DNA of 6,080 nt from Bdellovibrio sp. ZAP7 (lineage in GTDB: Bacteria; Bacteroidota; Bacteroidia; Flavobacteriales; Flavobacteriaceae), in NCBI GenBank assembly GCA_943324165.2, contig CALPKO020000100.1:1-6080 (forward strand), given 5' to 3'. How positions within the stretch are numbered: the first letter of the stretch is position 1; each line of letters starts with the position of its first letter. The position numbers and the translations under genes are program-made. Below are positions 1 to 5,765 of the stretch, in pieces. Under the pieces are notes generated by a model. It had not been told where the DNA came from. It was given only the letters and a program-made list of their open reading frames with translations, and did no database searches.

Positions 1-373
1 CGTATTTATTGATAACAACTTCGCCATTTCCAATGCCTTGCGCTGTTGCATAATCAAGTGAAATACCATTCTCAGCATAAGAATAGGAGGCAAAAACATC
101 ATCGCTGATAGCATCATCGGTACCTAATTGATATACAAATGGATCTAAACTACTAACAGGACGTGTTGGAGCCGGTACCACGATAGAAACTATCTCTAGA
201 CCTCTATAAGCATTAATAGTCAGCGTCGAGCCAGTAATTGCTGCGTTGATTACATCTGCTCTCCACAGCACATTGTCTTTTTGACCTTGAAAAGTAGGGT
301 CGTTGAATTTTACATCTGATCCACATGATGACAGGGCTAAAACAGTGGTGAAAATGATTATAAACTTTTTCAT
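1..373 (-). CDS. DUF6252-like lipoprotein, N-terminal part (3' end lies beyond the window)
   Basis: The start is the ATG read on the minus strand at 373-371, and the frame stays open for 124 codons to the window edge. It opens MKKFIIIFTTVLALSSCGSD: a short basic n-region, a hydrophobic stretch and a lipobox LSSC with the lipidated Cys at residue 17, so a secreted lipoprotein is expected. The mature part begins VKFNDPTFQGQKDNVLWRAD, followed by alternating hydrophobic patterns (LTINAYRGLEIVSIVV) and a later segment GIGNGEVVINKY. From memory this matches small Bacteroidota lipoproteins annotated DUF6252, which are beta-rich, about 150-160 residues long and of unknown function; roughly three quarters of such a protein would be present. 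It is transcribed away from rpsP, with its own -7 box at 413-420. The lipoprotein call is firm; the family name rests on recalled sequence pattern and no function should be inferred. Confidence 0.8.
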   Translation of the reverse strand, partial: MKKFIIIFTTVLALSSCGSDVKFNDPTFQGQKDNVLWRADVINAAITGSTLTINAYRGLEIVSIVVPAPTRPVSSLDPFVYQLGTDDAISDDVFASYSYAENGISLDYATAQGIGNGEVVINKY

Positions 374-412
374 TAATTAAATTTTAAGATTTCTTACTCA
401 TTAAATAGGATA

Positions 413-420
413 CAAAAATA
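413..420 (-). promoter_or_regulatory. Bacteroidota -7 promoter box for the DUF6252-like lipoprotein
   Basis: On the minus strand this reads TATTTTTG, an exact match to TAnnTTTG. It lies about 40 bp upstream of the ATG at 373, giving a predicted leader of roughly 30-35 nt. No good -33 TTG/TTTG is visible at the usual distance (the nearest sequence reads TTTA), and unlike the plus-strand promoters here it is not followed by CA. Confidence 0.5.
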
Positions 421-471
421 GCTTTTTAAACGAAATATGCTAAATAAATTTAAAAAAATTCATTTAAAAAA

Positions 472-487
472 ATATGTTTTAACATAT
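472..487. repeat. 16-bp palindrome between the divergent lipoprotein and rpsP genes
   Basis: ATATGTT and AACATAT form perfect 7-bp arms around a central TT. The element is about 60-90 bp upstream of both predicted transcription starts. It could be a binding site for a dimeric regulator, or a chance inverted repeat in very AT-rich DNA. No regulator is encoded nearby. Confidence 0.3.
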
Positions 488-545
488 GAAAGATTTATCC
501 AAAATAAATTAGAAAATAAAAAAGACGCTAATTTAAAATAAATTG

Positions 546-553
546 TATATTTG
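546..553 (+). promoter_or_regulatory. Bacteroidota -7 promoter box for the rpsP-rimM-trmN6 cluster
   Basis: TATATTTG matches TAnnTTTG exactly and is followed by CA, as in the other plus-strand promoters of this window. A start site around 558-560 would give a leader of about 42 nt before the rpsP ATG. A -33 TTG element is not evident upstream. Confidence 0.6.
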
Positions 554-568
554 CAACCTTAATTAACA

Positions 569-583
569 GAGGTCGAGTACCTC
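569..583 (+). promoter_or_regulatory. GC-rich hairpin in the rpsP leader, candidate autoregulatory element
   Basis: GAGGT and ACCTC form a perfect 5-bp stem with a CGAGT loop. It is the only GC-rich patch in an otherwise almost pure AT leader. It starts about 10 nt after the predicted transcription start and ends 18 nt before the rpsP ATG, with no T-run behind it, so it is not a terminator. I recall that a ribosomal-protein leader motif has been proposed for bS16 in Flavobacteria; whether this is that motif cannot be settled without a covariance model. Confidence 0.45.
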
Positions 584-601
584 AAATTTAATCACAAGAT
601 T

Positions 602-1216
602 ATGCCTGTAAAAATTAGATTACAAAGACACGGAAAAAAAGGAAAACCTTTTTACTGGGTTGTAGCTGCCGATGCGCGCTCAAAAAGAGATGGTAAATAC
701 CTAGAAAAAATTGGTACTTACAATCCAAACACAAACCCTGCAACAATCGATTTAGACATTGATAGTGCGGTACAATGGTTGCAAAATGGTGCTCAACCAA
801 CTGATACTGCTAGAGCTATTTTGTCTTACAAAGGGGCTTTATTAAAACACCACCTTGCTGGAGGAATTCGCAAAGGGGCTTTGACTCAAGAGCAAGCGGA
901 TGAAAAATTAGCTGCTTGGTTAGAAGAAAAAGCTGGTAAAGTTGATGCAAAAAAATTAGGTTTAACAAAAGACCAAGCTGAAGCAAAATCGAAAGCATTA
1001 AAAGCTGAACAAGCTGTTAACGCCAAAAGATTAGCTGCTGCTGCACAAGCTGAAGCGGATTTAATTGCTGCTAACATGCCAGCAGAAGAAGTTGCTGAAG
1101 AAGTTGAAGAAACTCCAGAAGTTGTAGCACAAGTTGAAGAAACTCCAGAAGCTGTAGCAGAAGTTGAAGAAACTCCAGCAGCAGAAGAAGAAAATAACGA
1201 AACAACAGAAGCTTAA
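602..1216 (+). CDS. rpsP: 30S ribosomal protein bS16 with long acidic C-terminal extension
   Basis: bS16 binds 16S rRNA and is needed for 30S assembly. Residues 1 to about 85 are the conserved core, starting MPVKIRLQRHGKKGKPFYWV, followed by the basic DARSKRDG segment and the LEKIGTYNP strand. The usual family length is 80-90 residues; this protein has 204. Residues about 90-160 form an Ala/Lys/Glu-rich, probably helical extension that is typical of Bacteroidota bS16. Residues 167-204 are acidic and low-complexity, with three copies of a VEETP decapeptide. The ATG at 602 is the natural family start, with nothing homologous upstream. It is the first gene of a cluster: rimM follows after 14 nt. 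Transcription probably comes from the -7 box at 546-553, with a leader hairpin at 569-583. The identification is secure; the role of the acidic tail is not known to me. Confidence 0.97.
   Translation: MPVKIRLQRHGKKGKPFYWVVAADARSKRDGKYLEKIGTYNPNTNPATIDLDIDSAVQWLQNGAQPTDTARAILSYKGALLKHHLAGGIRKGALTQEQADEKLAAWLEEKAGKVDAKKLGLTKDQAEAKSKALKAEQAVNAKRLAAAAQAEADLIAANMPAEEVAEEVEETPEVVAQVEETPEAVAEVEETPAAEEENNETTEA
1101..1178 (+). repeat. 30-bp in-frame tandem repeat in the rpsP tail, 2.6 copies
   Basis: The block aagttgaagaaactccag recurs exactly at 1101, 1131 and 1161, a period of 30 bp. The third unit is cut short and runs into a GCA/GAA-rich end. It encodes the decapeptide series VEETPEVVAQ, VEETPEAVAE, VEETPAA (residues 168-194). 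Because the period is a multiple of three, copy-number change by slippage would keep the frame and only alter tail length. Confidence 0.9.
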
Positions 1217-1230
1217 TTGAAATAGCGATA

Positions 1231-1761
1231 ATGCGTAAAGAAGATTGTTTCTATTTAGGTAAAATCGCAAAAAAATTTAGTTTCAAAGGGGAAGTCTTAA
1301 TCTATTTAGATACAGACGAGCCCGAAATTTATGAGAATTTGGAATCAGTGTTTGTTGAATACAACAAACACTTGGTTCCATTTTTTATTGAAAATAGTTC
1401 GCTGCACAAAAATGATTTTCTGCGTGTTCGCTTTGAAGACATAAAAACAGAACTAGAAGCCGATGGCATTTTGGGCAGTTTAGTTTACTTGCCCTTAAAA
1501 ATGTTACCCAAACTTTCGGGTAATAAATTTTATTTTCATGAAGTAATTGGTTTTGAAATTGAAGACAAACGAGTGGGTGTTTTTGGCATCATTCAATCTA
1601 TCAATGACTCTTCGGCTCAACCACTTTTTGAGGTTTTGAATGGCGAAGTTGAAATTCTTATCCCAATGATTGATCAATTTTTAGTCAAAATTGATAGGGA
1701 AAATAAAAAAGTTATTATGGATTTGCCAGAAGGTTTGGTGGAAATGTATTTAGCCCCCTAA
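1231..1761 (+). CDS. rimM: 16S rRNA processing / ribosome maturation factor RimM
   Basis: RimM is a cytoplasmic 30S assembly factor that acts on the 3' domain (head) of 16S rRNA. At 176 residues the length is standard. The N-terminal RimM beta-barrel spans about residues 5-88: the opening FYLGKIAKKFSFKGEVLIY corresponds to the usual G-x-I-x-x-x-H-G-x-x-G-E-V pattern, with Phe-Ser in place of the common His-Gly. The PRC-barrel domain follows at about 98-172, beginning FYFHEVIGFEI and ending in the family-typical IPMIDQFL and LPEGL segments. The ATG at 1231 starts 14 nt after the rpsP stop, so the two are almost certainly co-transcribed; rpsP-rimM adjacency is conserved across bacteria and fits RimM's link to 30S assembly. 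There is no clear Shine-Dalgarno. No terminator lies between rimM and the next gene, 67 nt downstream. Confidence 0.96.
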   Translation: MRKEDCFYLGKIAKKFSFKGEVLIYLDTDEPEIYENLESVFVEYNKHLVPFFIENSSLHKNDFLRVRFEDIKTELEADGILGSLVYLPLKMLPKLSGNKFYFHEVIGFEIEDKRVGVFGIIQSINDSSAQPLFEVLNGEVEILIPMIDQFLVKIDRENKKVIMDLPEGLVEMYLAP

Positions 1762-1794
1762 TGGGAAACTATCGTAATTTTATTCAAATTCCGA

Positions 1795-1829
1795 AATCTT
1801 AAATCGTTAATCTTCAATCTAAAATCTTT
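1795..1829 (+). repeat. Heptanucleotide array (AATCnnn x5) before trmN6
   Basis: AATC occurs at 1795, 1802, 1809, 1816 and 1823, exactly 7 bp apart. The units are AATCTTA, AATCGTT, AATCTTC, AATCTAA and AATCTTT. The last base of the array is the first base of the TTG start codon of trmN6. I recall similar AATC-heptad tracts between genes in Flavobacterium genomes, but know no assigned function. Confidence 0.7.
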
Positions 1830-2536
1830 TGTTTCACTTTAAACAATTCACTATTCAAGACGAGAAGTCCGCTATGAAAATTGGCACAGATGCCGTTTTG
1901 CTTGGCGCATGGTGTCCTATTGACAACAGCCCGAAAACGATTTTAGATATTGGTGCGGGTACAGGTATTTTATCTTTAATGCTGGCACAACGTACCGCTA
2001 GCGAGCAAATTGACGCCGTTGAAATAGATGAAAATGCCTACGAAGAGTGTGTAGAAAATTTCGAAAATTCGCCATGGTCGGACCGATTATTTTGTTTTCA
2101 TGCTGGCCTTGATGAATTTGTTGAGGAACCAGAAGAGGAATATGATTTGATTATTTGTAATCCACCTTTTTTTGCTGAAGATTTTAAAACTAAAAACGAA
2201 AGCCGAGACTTAGCAAGATTTCAAGACGCTATGCCTTTTGAAGATTTAATTGAAGCTGCCGATTTATTGTTGTCTGAGAATGGCATTTTTTCGGTAATTA
2301 TTCCTTTTAAAGAAGAGGAGAATTTTACTGATTTGTGTGCCGAAGTCGAACTTTTCCCAACAAAAATTACCCGAGTGAAAGGCTCAGGGAAAACTGCAAT
2401 TGTTAGAAGTTTACTAGCTTTTAAACGATTCGAACTTTCTGCTTTAGCTGCAGACGAACTGATTATCGAAATCAATCGCCACGAATATACTGATGAATAT
2501 ATCAATTTGACCAAAGATTTTTATTTGAAGATGTGA
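1829..2536 (+). CDS. trmN6: tRNA1(Val) (adenine(37)-N6)-methyltransferase, TrmN6/YfiC family
   Basis: This SAM-dependent enzyme makes m6A at position 37 of tRNA1(Val). Rossmann-fold motif I is DIGAGTG at residues 40-46, the acidic end of strand 2 is VEID at 64-67, and the amino-methyltransferase motif NPPF is at 111-114, marking N6-adenine chemistry. The N-terminal FKQFTIQ and AMKIGTDAVLLGAW segments and the C-terminal LTKDFYLKM match E. coli YfiC (recalled). At 235 residues the length fits the family. The start is unusual: a TTG at 1829 is the only usable start, because an in-frame stop lies at 1820-1822 and the next ATG (1874) would remove the conserved FKQFTIQ segment. The gene is 67 nt downstream of rimM on the same strand and is probably co-transcribed. 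The family call is firm; exact tRNA specificity is by homology. Confidence 0.92.
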   Translation: MFHFKQFTIQDEKSAMKIGTDAVLLGAWCPIDNSPKTILDIGAGTGILSLMLAQRTASEQIDAVEIDENAYEECVENFENSPWSDRLFCFHAGLDEFVEEPEEEYDLIICNPPFFAEDFKTKNESRDLARFQDAMPFEDLIEAADLLLSENGIFSVIIPFKEEENFTDLCAEVELFPTKITRVKGSGKTAIVRSLLAFKRFELSALAADELIIEINRHEYTDEYINLTKDFYLKM

Positions 2537-2572
2537 TTTTTCACACAAAGAATTTAATTTGAATAGTACAGT

Positions 2573-2593
2573 CCTAGCCCAGATTACGGCACC
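2573..2593 (+). other. Possible degenerate copy of a dispersed Flavobacterial intergenic motif
   Basis: The GC-richer island tagcccagattacggcac stands out in the AT-rich space after trmN6. I recall near-relatives of it (TAGCCC-x-GAT-x-x-x-x-x-GGCA-type) downstream of many Flavobacterium genes, but the match is from memory and imperfect. Confidence 0.2.
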
Positions 2594-2645
2594 TAATTTA
2601 AATTTCTCACAGGTATTTAGTGAACTTCGTTTGTAATGCAAGTAC

Positions 2646-2672
2646 TTTTATTTTTTCCTTAAAAAAATAAAA
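2646..2672. repeat. AT-only 11-bp inverted repeat between trmN6 and gcdH
   Basis: TTTTATTTTTT and AAAAAATAAAA are perfect complementary arms around a 5-nt CCTTA loop. The stem has no G-C pair and no T-run follows on the plus strand, so it is a poor candidate for a terminator. It may simply reflect base composition, but it is the only extended hairpin in the gap that could end the rpsP cluster transcript. Confidence 0.25.
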
Positions 2673-2736
2673 TATTGAAATGGACAGCCAGATTAAGTTA
2701 CAAAAAAGATAATTCTCAAAAAAACAGCATTAAAAA

Positions 2737-2760
2737 TAACAAATGTTCAACTATTTGTTA
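2737..2760. promoter_or_regulatory. 24-bp operator-like palindrome upstream of gcdH
   Basis: TAACAAAT and ATTTGTTA are perfect 8-bp arms around the 8-nt spacer GTTCAACT. Its centre is about 38 bp upstream of the start site predicted from the box at 2773-2780, so a bound dimer would cover the -33 region. That is the layout expected for a TetR-, MarR- or Crp/Fnr-type regulator of a catabolic acyl-CoA gene. No regulator gene is in the window and the site class is inference. Confidence 0.45.
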
Positions 2761-2762
2761 AA

Positions 2763-2780
2763 TATGTTTGTGTAAATTTG
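2763..2780 (+). promoter_or_regulatory. Two stacked Bacteroidota -7 boxes for gcdH
   Basis: TATGTTTG (2763-2770) and TAAATTTG (2773-2780) both match TAnnTTTG. The second is followed by CA like the other plus-strand promoters, and has a TTTG 15 bp upstream (2754-2757, inside the palindrome) that could be a slightly close -33 element. The downstream box would start RNA near 2785, leaving a leader of about 45 nt to the ATG at 2831. Confidence 0.55.
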
Positions 2781-2830
2781 CATACGTTTTCGTGATAATT
2801 AAATTGAATAAAAAACTTACCATCAATACT

Positions 2831-4009
2831 ATGAAACCAGATTTATTTCAAGCACCAGATTACTATTTATTAGACGATTTGTTAACTGAAGAACATAAAT
2901 TAGTGCGCGACTCCGCTCGTGCATGGGTAAAAAGAGAAGTTTCTCCAATTATTGAAGATTATGCGCAGCGCGCTGAATTTCCTAAACAAATCATTAAAGG
3001 TTTGGGAGAAATTGGTGGTTTCGGACCTTATATTCCTGAAGAATATGGCGGTGCTGGATTAGACCAAATATCTTATGGTTTAATCATGCAAGAAATTGAA
3101 CGTGGCGATTCTGGCGTTCGCTCCACGTCCTCGGTTCAATCATCTTTGGTAATGTATCCAATTTGGAAATTTGGAACAGAAGAGCAACGTGTAAAATATT
3201 TACCAAAATTAGCGACTGGCGAAATGATGGGTTGCTTTGGATTGACAGAGCCCGATTTTGGGTCAAATCCTAGTGGAATGACAACGAACTTTAAAGACAA
3301 AGGAGATCATTTCCTATTGAATGGCGCAAAAATGTGGATTTCAAATGCCCCATTTGCAGATATTGCCGTTGTTTGGGCAAAAGATGAAACTGGAAGAATT
3401 CACGGATTGATTGTAGAACGTGGCATGGAAGGTTTTACAACACCAGAAACACACAACAAATGGTCGCTGAGAGCCTCTGCTACTGGAGAGTTGGTTTTTA
3501 ACAATGTAAAAGTGCCGAAAGAAAATCTGATGCCAGGGAAGTCTGGACTTGGAGCACCAATGCTTTGTCTAGATTCTGCTCGCTACGGAATTGCTTGGGG
3601 TGCAATCGGCGCTGCGATGGATTGTTATGATACTGCTTTGCGTTATGCCAAAGAAAGAATTCAATTTGACAAACCAATTGCCGCTACCCAATTGCAACAA
3701 AAGAAATTGGCCGAAATGATTACCGAAATCACCAAAGCACAATTGTTGACTTGGCGTTTAGGCGTTTTGAGAAACGAAGGAAAAGCTACCACAGCACAAA
3801 TTTCGATGGCAAAAAGAAACAACGTTAATATGGCGGTTGAAATTGCACGTGAAGCACGTCAAATGTTAGGTGGAATGGGAATTACTGGAGAATATTCTAT
3901 TATGCGCCACATGATGAACCTCGAAAGTGTATTGACTTATGAAGGAACGCATGATATCCATTTGTTGATTACAGGTGCCGATATTACTGGAATGCCTGCT
4001 TTTAAATAA
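2831..4009 (+). CDS. gcdH: Acyl-CoA dehydrogenase, glutaryl-CoA dehydrogenase type
   Basis: This is a soluble FAD flavoenzyme, predicted to oxidise and decarboxylate glutaryl-CoA to crotonyl-CoA in lysine/tryptophan catabolism. It has 392 residues, normal for the family. The helical N-terminal domain is about 15-130, the beta domain about 135-230 (GCFGLTEPDFGSNPSGM, then WSLRASATGE), and the C-terminal helical domain from about 240 (RYGIAWGAIGAA). The catalytic base is Glu371 in TYEGTHDIH. Residues that bind the glutaryl carboxylate in human GCDH (Glu87, Arg94, Ser98, recalled) align with Glu90, Arg97 and Ser101 here, and Tyr370 matches human Tyr369, which supports the glutaryl specificity. 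The start is ATG 2831: the frame opens further upstream, to 2768, but that ATG overlaps the -7 box and those residues are not family-like. The gene stands alone between its own promoter and a strong terminator. No other pathway gene is nearby, so the substrate rests on these residues. Confidence 0.9.
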   Translation: MKPDLFQAPDYYLLDDLLTEEHKLVRDSARAWVKREVSPIIEDYAQRAEFPKQIIKGLGEIGGFGPYIPEEYGGAGLDQISYGLIMQEIERGDSGVRSTSSVQSSLVMYPIWKFGTEEQRVKYLPKLATGEMMGCFGLTEPDFGSNPSGMTTNFKDKGDHFLLNGAKMWISNAPFADIAVVWAKDETGRIHGLIVERGMEGFTTPETHNKWSLRASATGELVFNNVKVPKENLMPGKSGLGAPMLCLDSARYGIAWGAIGAAMDCYDTALRYAKERIQFDKPIAATQLQQKKLAEMITEITKAQLLTWRLGVLRNEGKATTAQISMAKRNNVNMAVEIAREARQMLGGMGITGEYSIMRHMMNLESVLTYEGTHDIHLLITGADITGMPAFK

Positions 4010-4031
4010 AAATAAAATAATTTACAAATTG

Positions 4032-4060
4032 AAAAGCTTCTGTTATAAGAAGCTTTTTTT
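4032..4060 (+). terminator. Intrinsic terminator after gcdH
   Basis: AAAAGCTTCT and AGAAGCTTTT form a 10-bp perfect stem with a 6-nt loop (GTTATA), ending in a run of eight T (4053-4060). It begins 22 nt after the gcdH stop codon. The A-rich 5' arm means it could also work for minus-strand transcription, but no converging gene is present. Confidence 0.9.
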
Positions 4061-4256
4061 GGTTTTATTATATTGATTTCTCAATAGAATGCTGTTTTGC
4101 TTTAATAATTTAAAGTACTTGTTTTCAACGTATTTAATATTTTGATAGCAAACTAATTTATTCAGTTAATTTTCTATTAATAATCTCAGTTAAAGCCATT
4201 TCAATCCAAATATATAAACAAACACAAAAAAGCAATTTTATTCCCTCCAATAGTTT

Positions 4257-4264
4257 TATTTTTG
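4257..4264 (+). promoter_or_regulatory. Bacteroidota -7 box for the MBL-rhodanese gene
   Basis: TATTTTTG matches TAnnTTTG and is followed by CA. The predicted RNA start is near 4270, so the leader is only about 10-14 nt. The 14-mer ttttgcactttaaa at 4260-4273 recurs exactly in the promoter of the last gene (5761-5774). No -33 TTG is visible. The 190 bp upstream of this box, back to the terminator, contain nothing else I can identify. Confidence 0.6.
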
Positions 4265-4282
4265 CACTTTAAATTTCTAATG

Positions 4283-5695
4283 ATGAAAATAGAACAAATT
4301 TATACCAACTGCATTGCGCAAGCAGCTTATTATATTGAAAGTGATGGCGAAGCTGCTATTTTCGACCCATTACGCGAGGTGCAACCTTATATTGATCGTG
4401 CTCAAAAAGACAACGCCAACATAAGATACATTTTTGAAACACATTTTCACGCTGATTTTGTGTCGGGACATTTGGATTTAGCTACCAAAACGGGAGCAAA
4501 AATTGTTTATGGTACTACTGCAAATCCAAATTTTGAAGCCATTATCGCCACAGATAACCAAGAATTTAAAGTTGGAAATTGCACTATCAAAGCGCTCCAT
4601 ACGCCGGGACATACGATGGAAAGTACATGCTATTTATTGATAGATGAAAATGGAAAACAACAAGGAATTATTACTGGTGATACACTTTTTATTGGTGATG
4701 TTGGTCGTCCAGATTTGGCGCAAACCATGACTTCTGACTTAACGCAAGAAAAATTAGCAGGTTATTTGTTCGATTCCTTGCGCGATAAAATCATGGTTTT
4801 ACCAGACGATTTAACGGTTTATCCAAGTCATGGTGCAGGAAGTGCTTGTGGAAAAAACATGAGCAAAGAAACTACCGACACTTTGGGCAATCAGAAAAAA
4901 ACCAATTATGCACTTCGTGCAGATATGACAAAAGAGGAATTTATCTCAGAATTAATAGATGGTTTGGCTTTGCCTCCCGCCTACTTTCCGCAGAATGTAC
5001 AGATGAACATTGAAGGTTATCAAAGTTTGGATTTGATTTTAGAAAAAGCTTTAATAGCTTTAAGTCCGCTTGAATTTCATCAATTATCTCAAGAACATGA
5101 TGTTGTCGTTTTGGATGTCCGTCATGAAGATGACTTTGTTAAAGCACATATTCCAAACTCCATTTTTGTTGGTATCCAAGGAAATTTTGCGCCTTGGGTT
5201 GGTTCGGTTATTGGTAATGTAAACCAAAAATTAATCATCGTGGCGCCACAAGGTAGAGAACAAGAGACAATTACGCGCCTATCGAGAGTTGGTTTTGACC
5301 ATGTTTTGGGCTATTTAGAAGGAGCAATTGCAGCATGGGAAAATGCTGGTTTTGAAACCGAATCAATTGAGTCAATAAGTCCGGAAGCATTTGCCAATCA
5401 ATATTCTAATGAAACTTTAGTTGTTGACGCCAGAAAACCAAGCGAATTTGAAGCTGAACATGTAGAAAATGCCCTTAATTTTCCTTTAGATAATGTACAT
5501 TCCAATTATCATCAAATTGAACAAAACAAACCGTTTTATTTGCATTGCGCGGGTGGATATCGCTCCGTAATCATGGCATCAGTATTGAAATCAAAAGGGT
5601 TATCCCATTTTATCAATATCGAAAAAGGAATGAACGGCATCAAAAAAACTGCTGTTCCTACTACAAATTTTGTATGTCAATCTACGTTAAAATAG
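4283..5695 (+). CDS. Metallo-beta-lactamase fold protein with two C-terminal rhodanese domains (persulfide dioxygenase-like)
   Basis: It is a 470-residue cytoplasmic protein (no signal peptide). Residues 1 to about 210 form an ETHE1-type MBL domain with THFHADF (His54, His56, Asp58), TPGH (His110), GDTLF (Asp133), DVGRPDL and YPSHG (His183). His54, His110 and Asp133 correspond to the mononuclear iron ligands of persulfide dioxygenases. After a linker with LPPAYFP, rhodanese domain 1 (about 262-358) has lost its catalytic Cys: the loop reads APQGRE, with Ala321 at the Cys position. Rhodanese domain 2 (about 365-460) keeps a CAGGYR loop with Cys422. The likely role is oxidation or transfer of sulfane sulfur from low-molecular-weight persulfides. 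A double ATG (4280, 4283) precedes KIEQIY; I use the second by recalled homologs. A TTG at 4262 lies inside the -7 box and cannot be the start. The gene appears monocistronic. The exact substrate is inferred. Confidence 0.9.
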   Translation: MKIEQIYTNCIAQAAYYIESDGEAAIFDPLREVQPYIDRAQKDNANIRYIFETHFHADFVSGHLDLATKTGAKIVYGTTANPNFEAIIATDNQEFKVGNCTIKALHTPGHTMESTCYLLIDENGKQQGIITGDTLFIGDVGRPDLAQTMTSDLTQEKLAGYLFDSLRDKIMVLPDDLTVYPSHGAGSACGKNMSKETTDTLGNQKKTNYALRADMTKEEFISELIDGLALPPAYFPQNVQMNIEGYQSLDLILEKALIALSPLEFHQLSQEHDVVVLDVRHEDDFVKAHIPNSIFVGIQGNFAPWVGSVIGNVNQKLIIVAPQGREQETITRLSRVGFDHVLGYLEGAIAAWENAGFETESIESISPEAFANQYSNETLVVDARKPSEFEAEHVENALNFPLDNVHSNYHQIEQNKPFYLHCAGGYRSVIMASVLKSKGLSHFINIEKGMNGIKKTAVPTTNFVCQSTLK

Positions 5696-5757
5696 AAAAA
5701 ATTAACACAATTCTTAAAATTTAGGTTAAATAGTATTAAAGACTTATAAATTTAAAA

Positions 5758-5765
5758 TACTTTTG
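5758..5765 (+). promoter_or_regulatory. Bacteroidota -7 box for the DUF4369-like lipoprotein
   Basis: TACTTTTG matches TAnnTTTG and is followed by CACTTTAAA, exactly as in the promoter of the upstream gene. RNA would start near 5771, giving a leader of about 22 nt. No clear -33 element or terminator for the previous gene is seen in the 98-bp gap. Confidence 0.6.

Noticed and set aside
1761..1802. 13-codon frame starting at the ATG that overlaps the rimM stop
   Set aside because: Too short, no recognisable product, and it runs into the heptad array.
602..2536. Minus-strand and alternate-frame reading frames inside rpsP, trmN6 and gcdH
   Set aside because: They are opposite-strand shadows of well-identified genes, without family resemblance or start signals.
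2532..2545. TGTGA-TTTT-TCACA, resembling a CRP site or terminator at the trmN6 stop
   Set aside because: The spacer is 4 bp rather than the 6 bp of a CRP site, it overlaps the stop codon, and no T-run follows the right arm.
2444..2641. Minus-strand reading frame overlapping the end of trmN6 and the gap after it
   Set aside because: It mostly mirrors trmN6 coding sequence, has no recognisable motif and no -7 box in front of it.
2768..2830. Upstream ATG giving gcdH a 21-residue N-terminal extension
   Set aside because: The ATG overlaps the first -7 box and lies before the start site predicted from the second; the added residues do not resemble the family, whereas the protein from 2831 has the expected length.
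4162..4193. Direct repeat TCAGTTAA 24 bp apart upstream of the MBL-rhodanese gene
   Set aside because: Only eight bases, AT-rich and about 65-95 bp from the promoter; could easily be chance.
4262..4279. TTG at 4262 as start of the MBL-rhodanese gene
   Set aside because: It is part of the -7 box TATTTTTG and so upstream of the transcript; homologs begin at M-K-I-E-Q.
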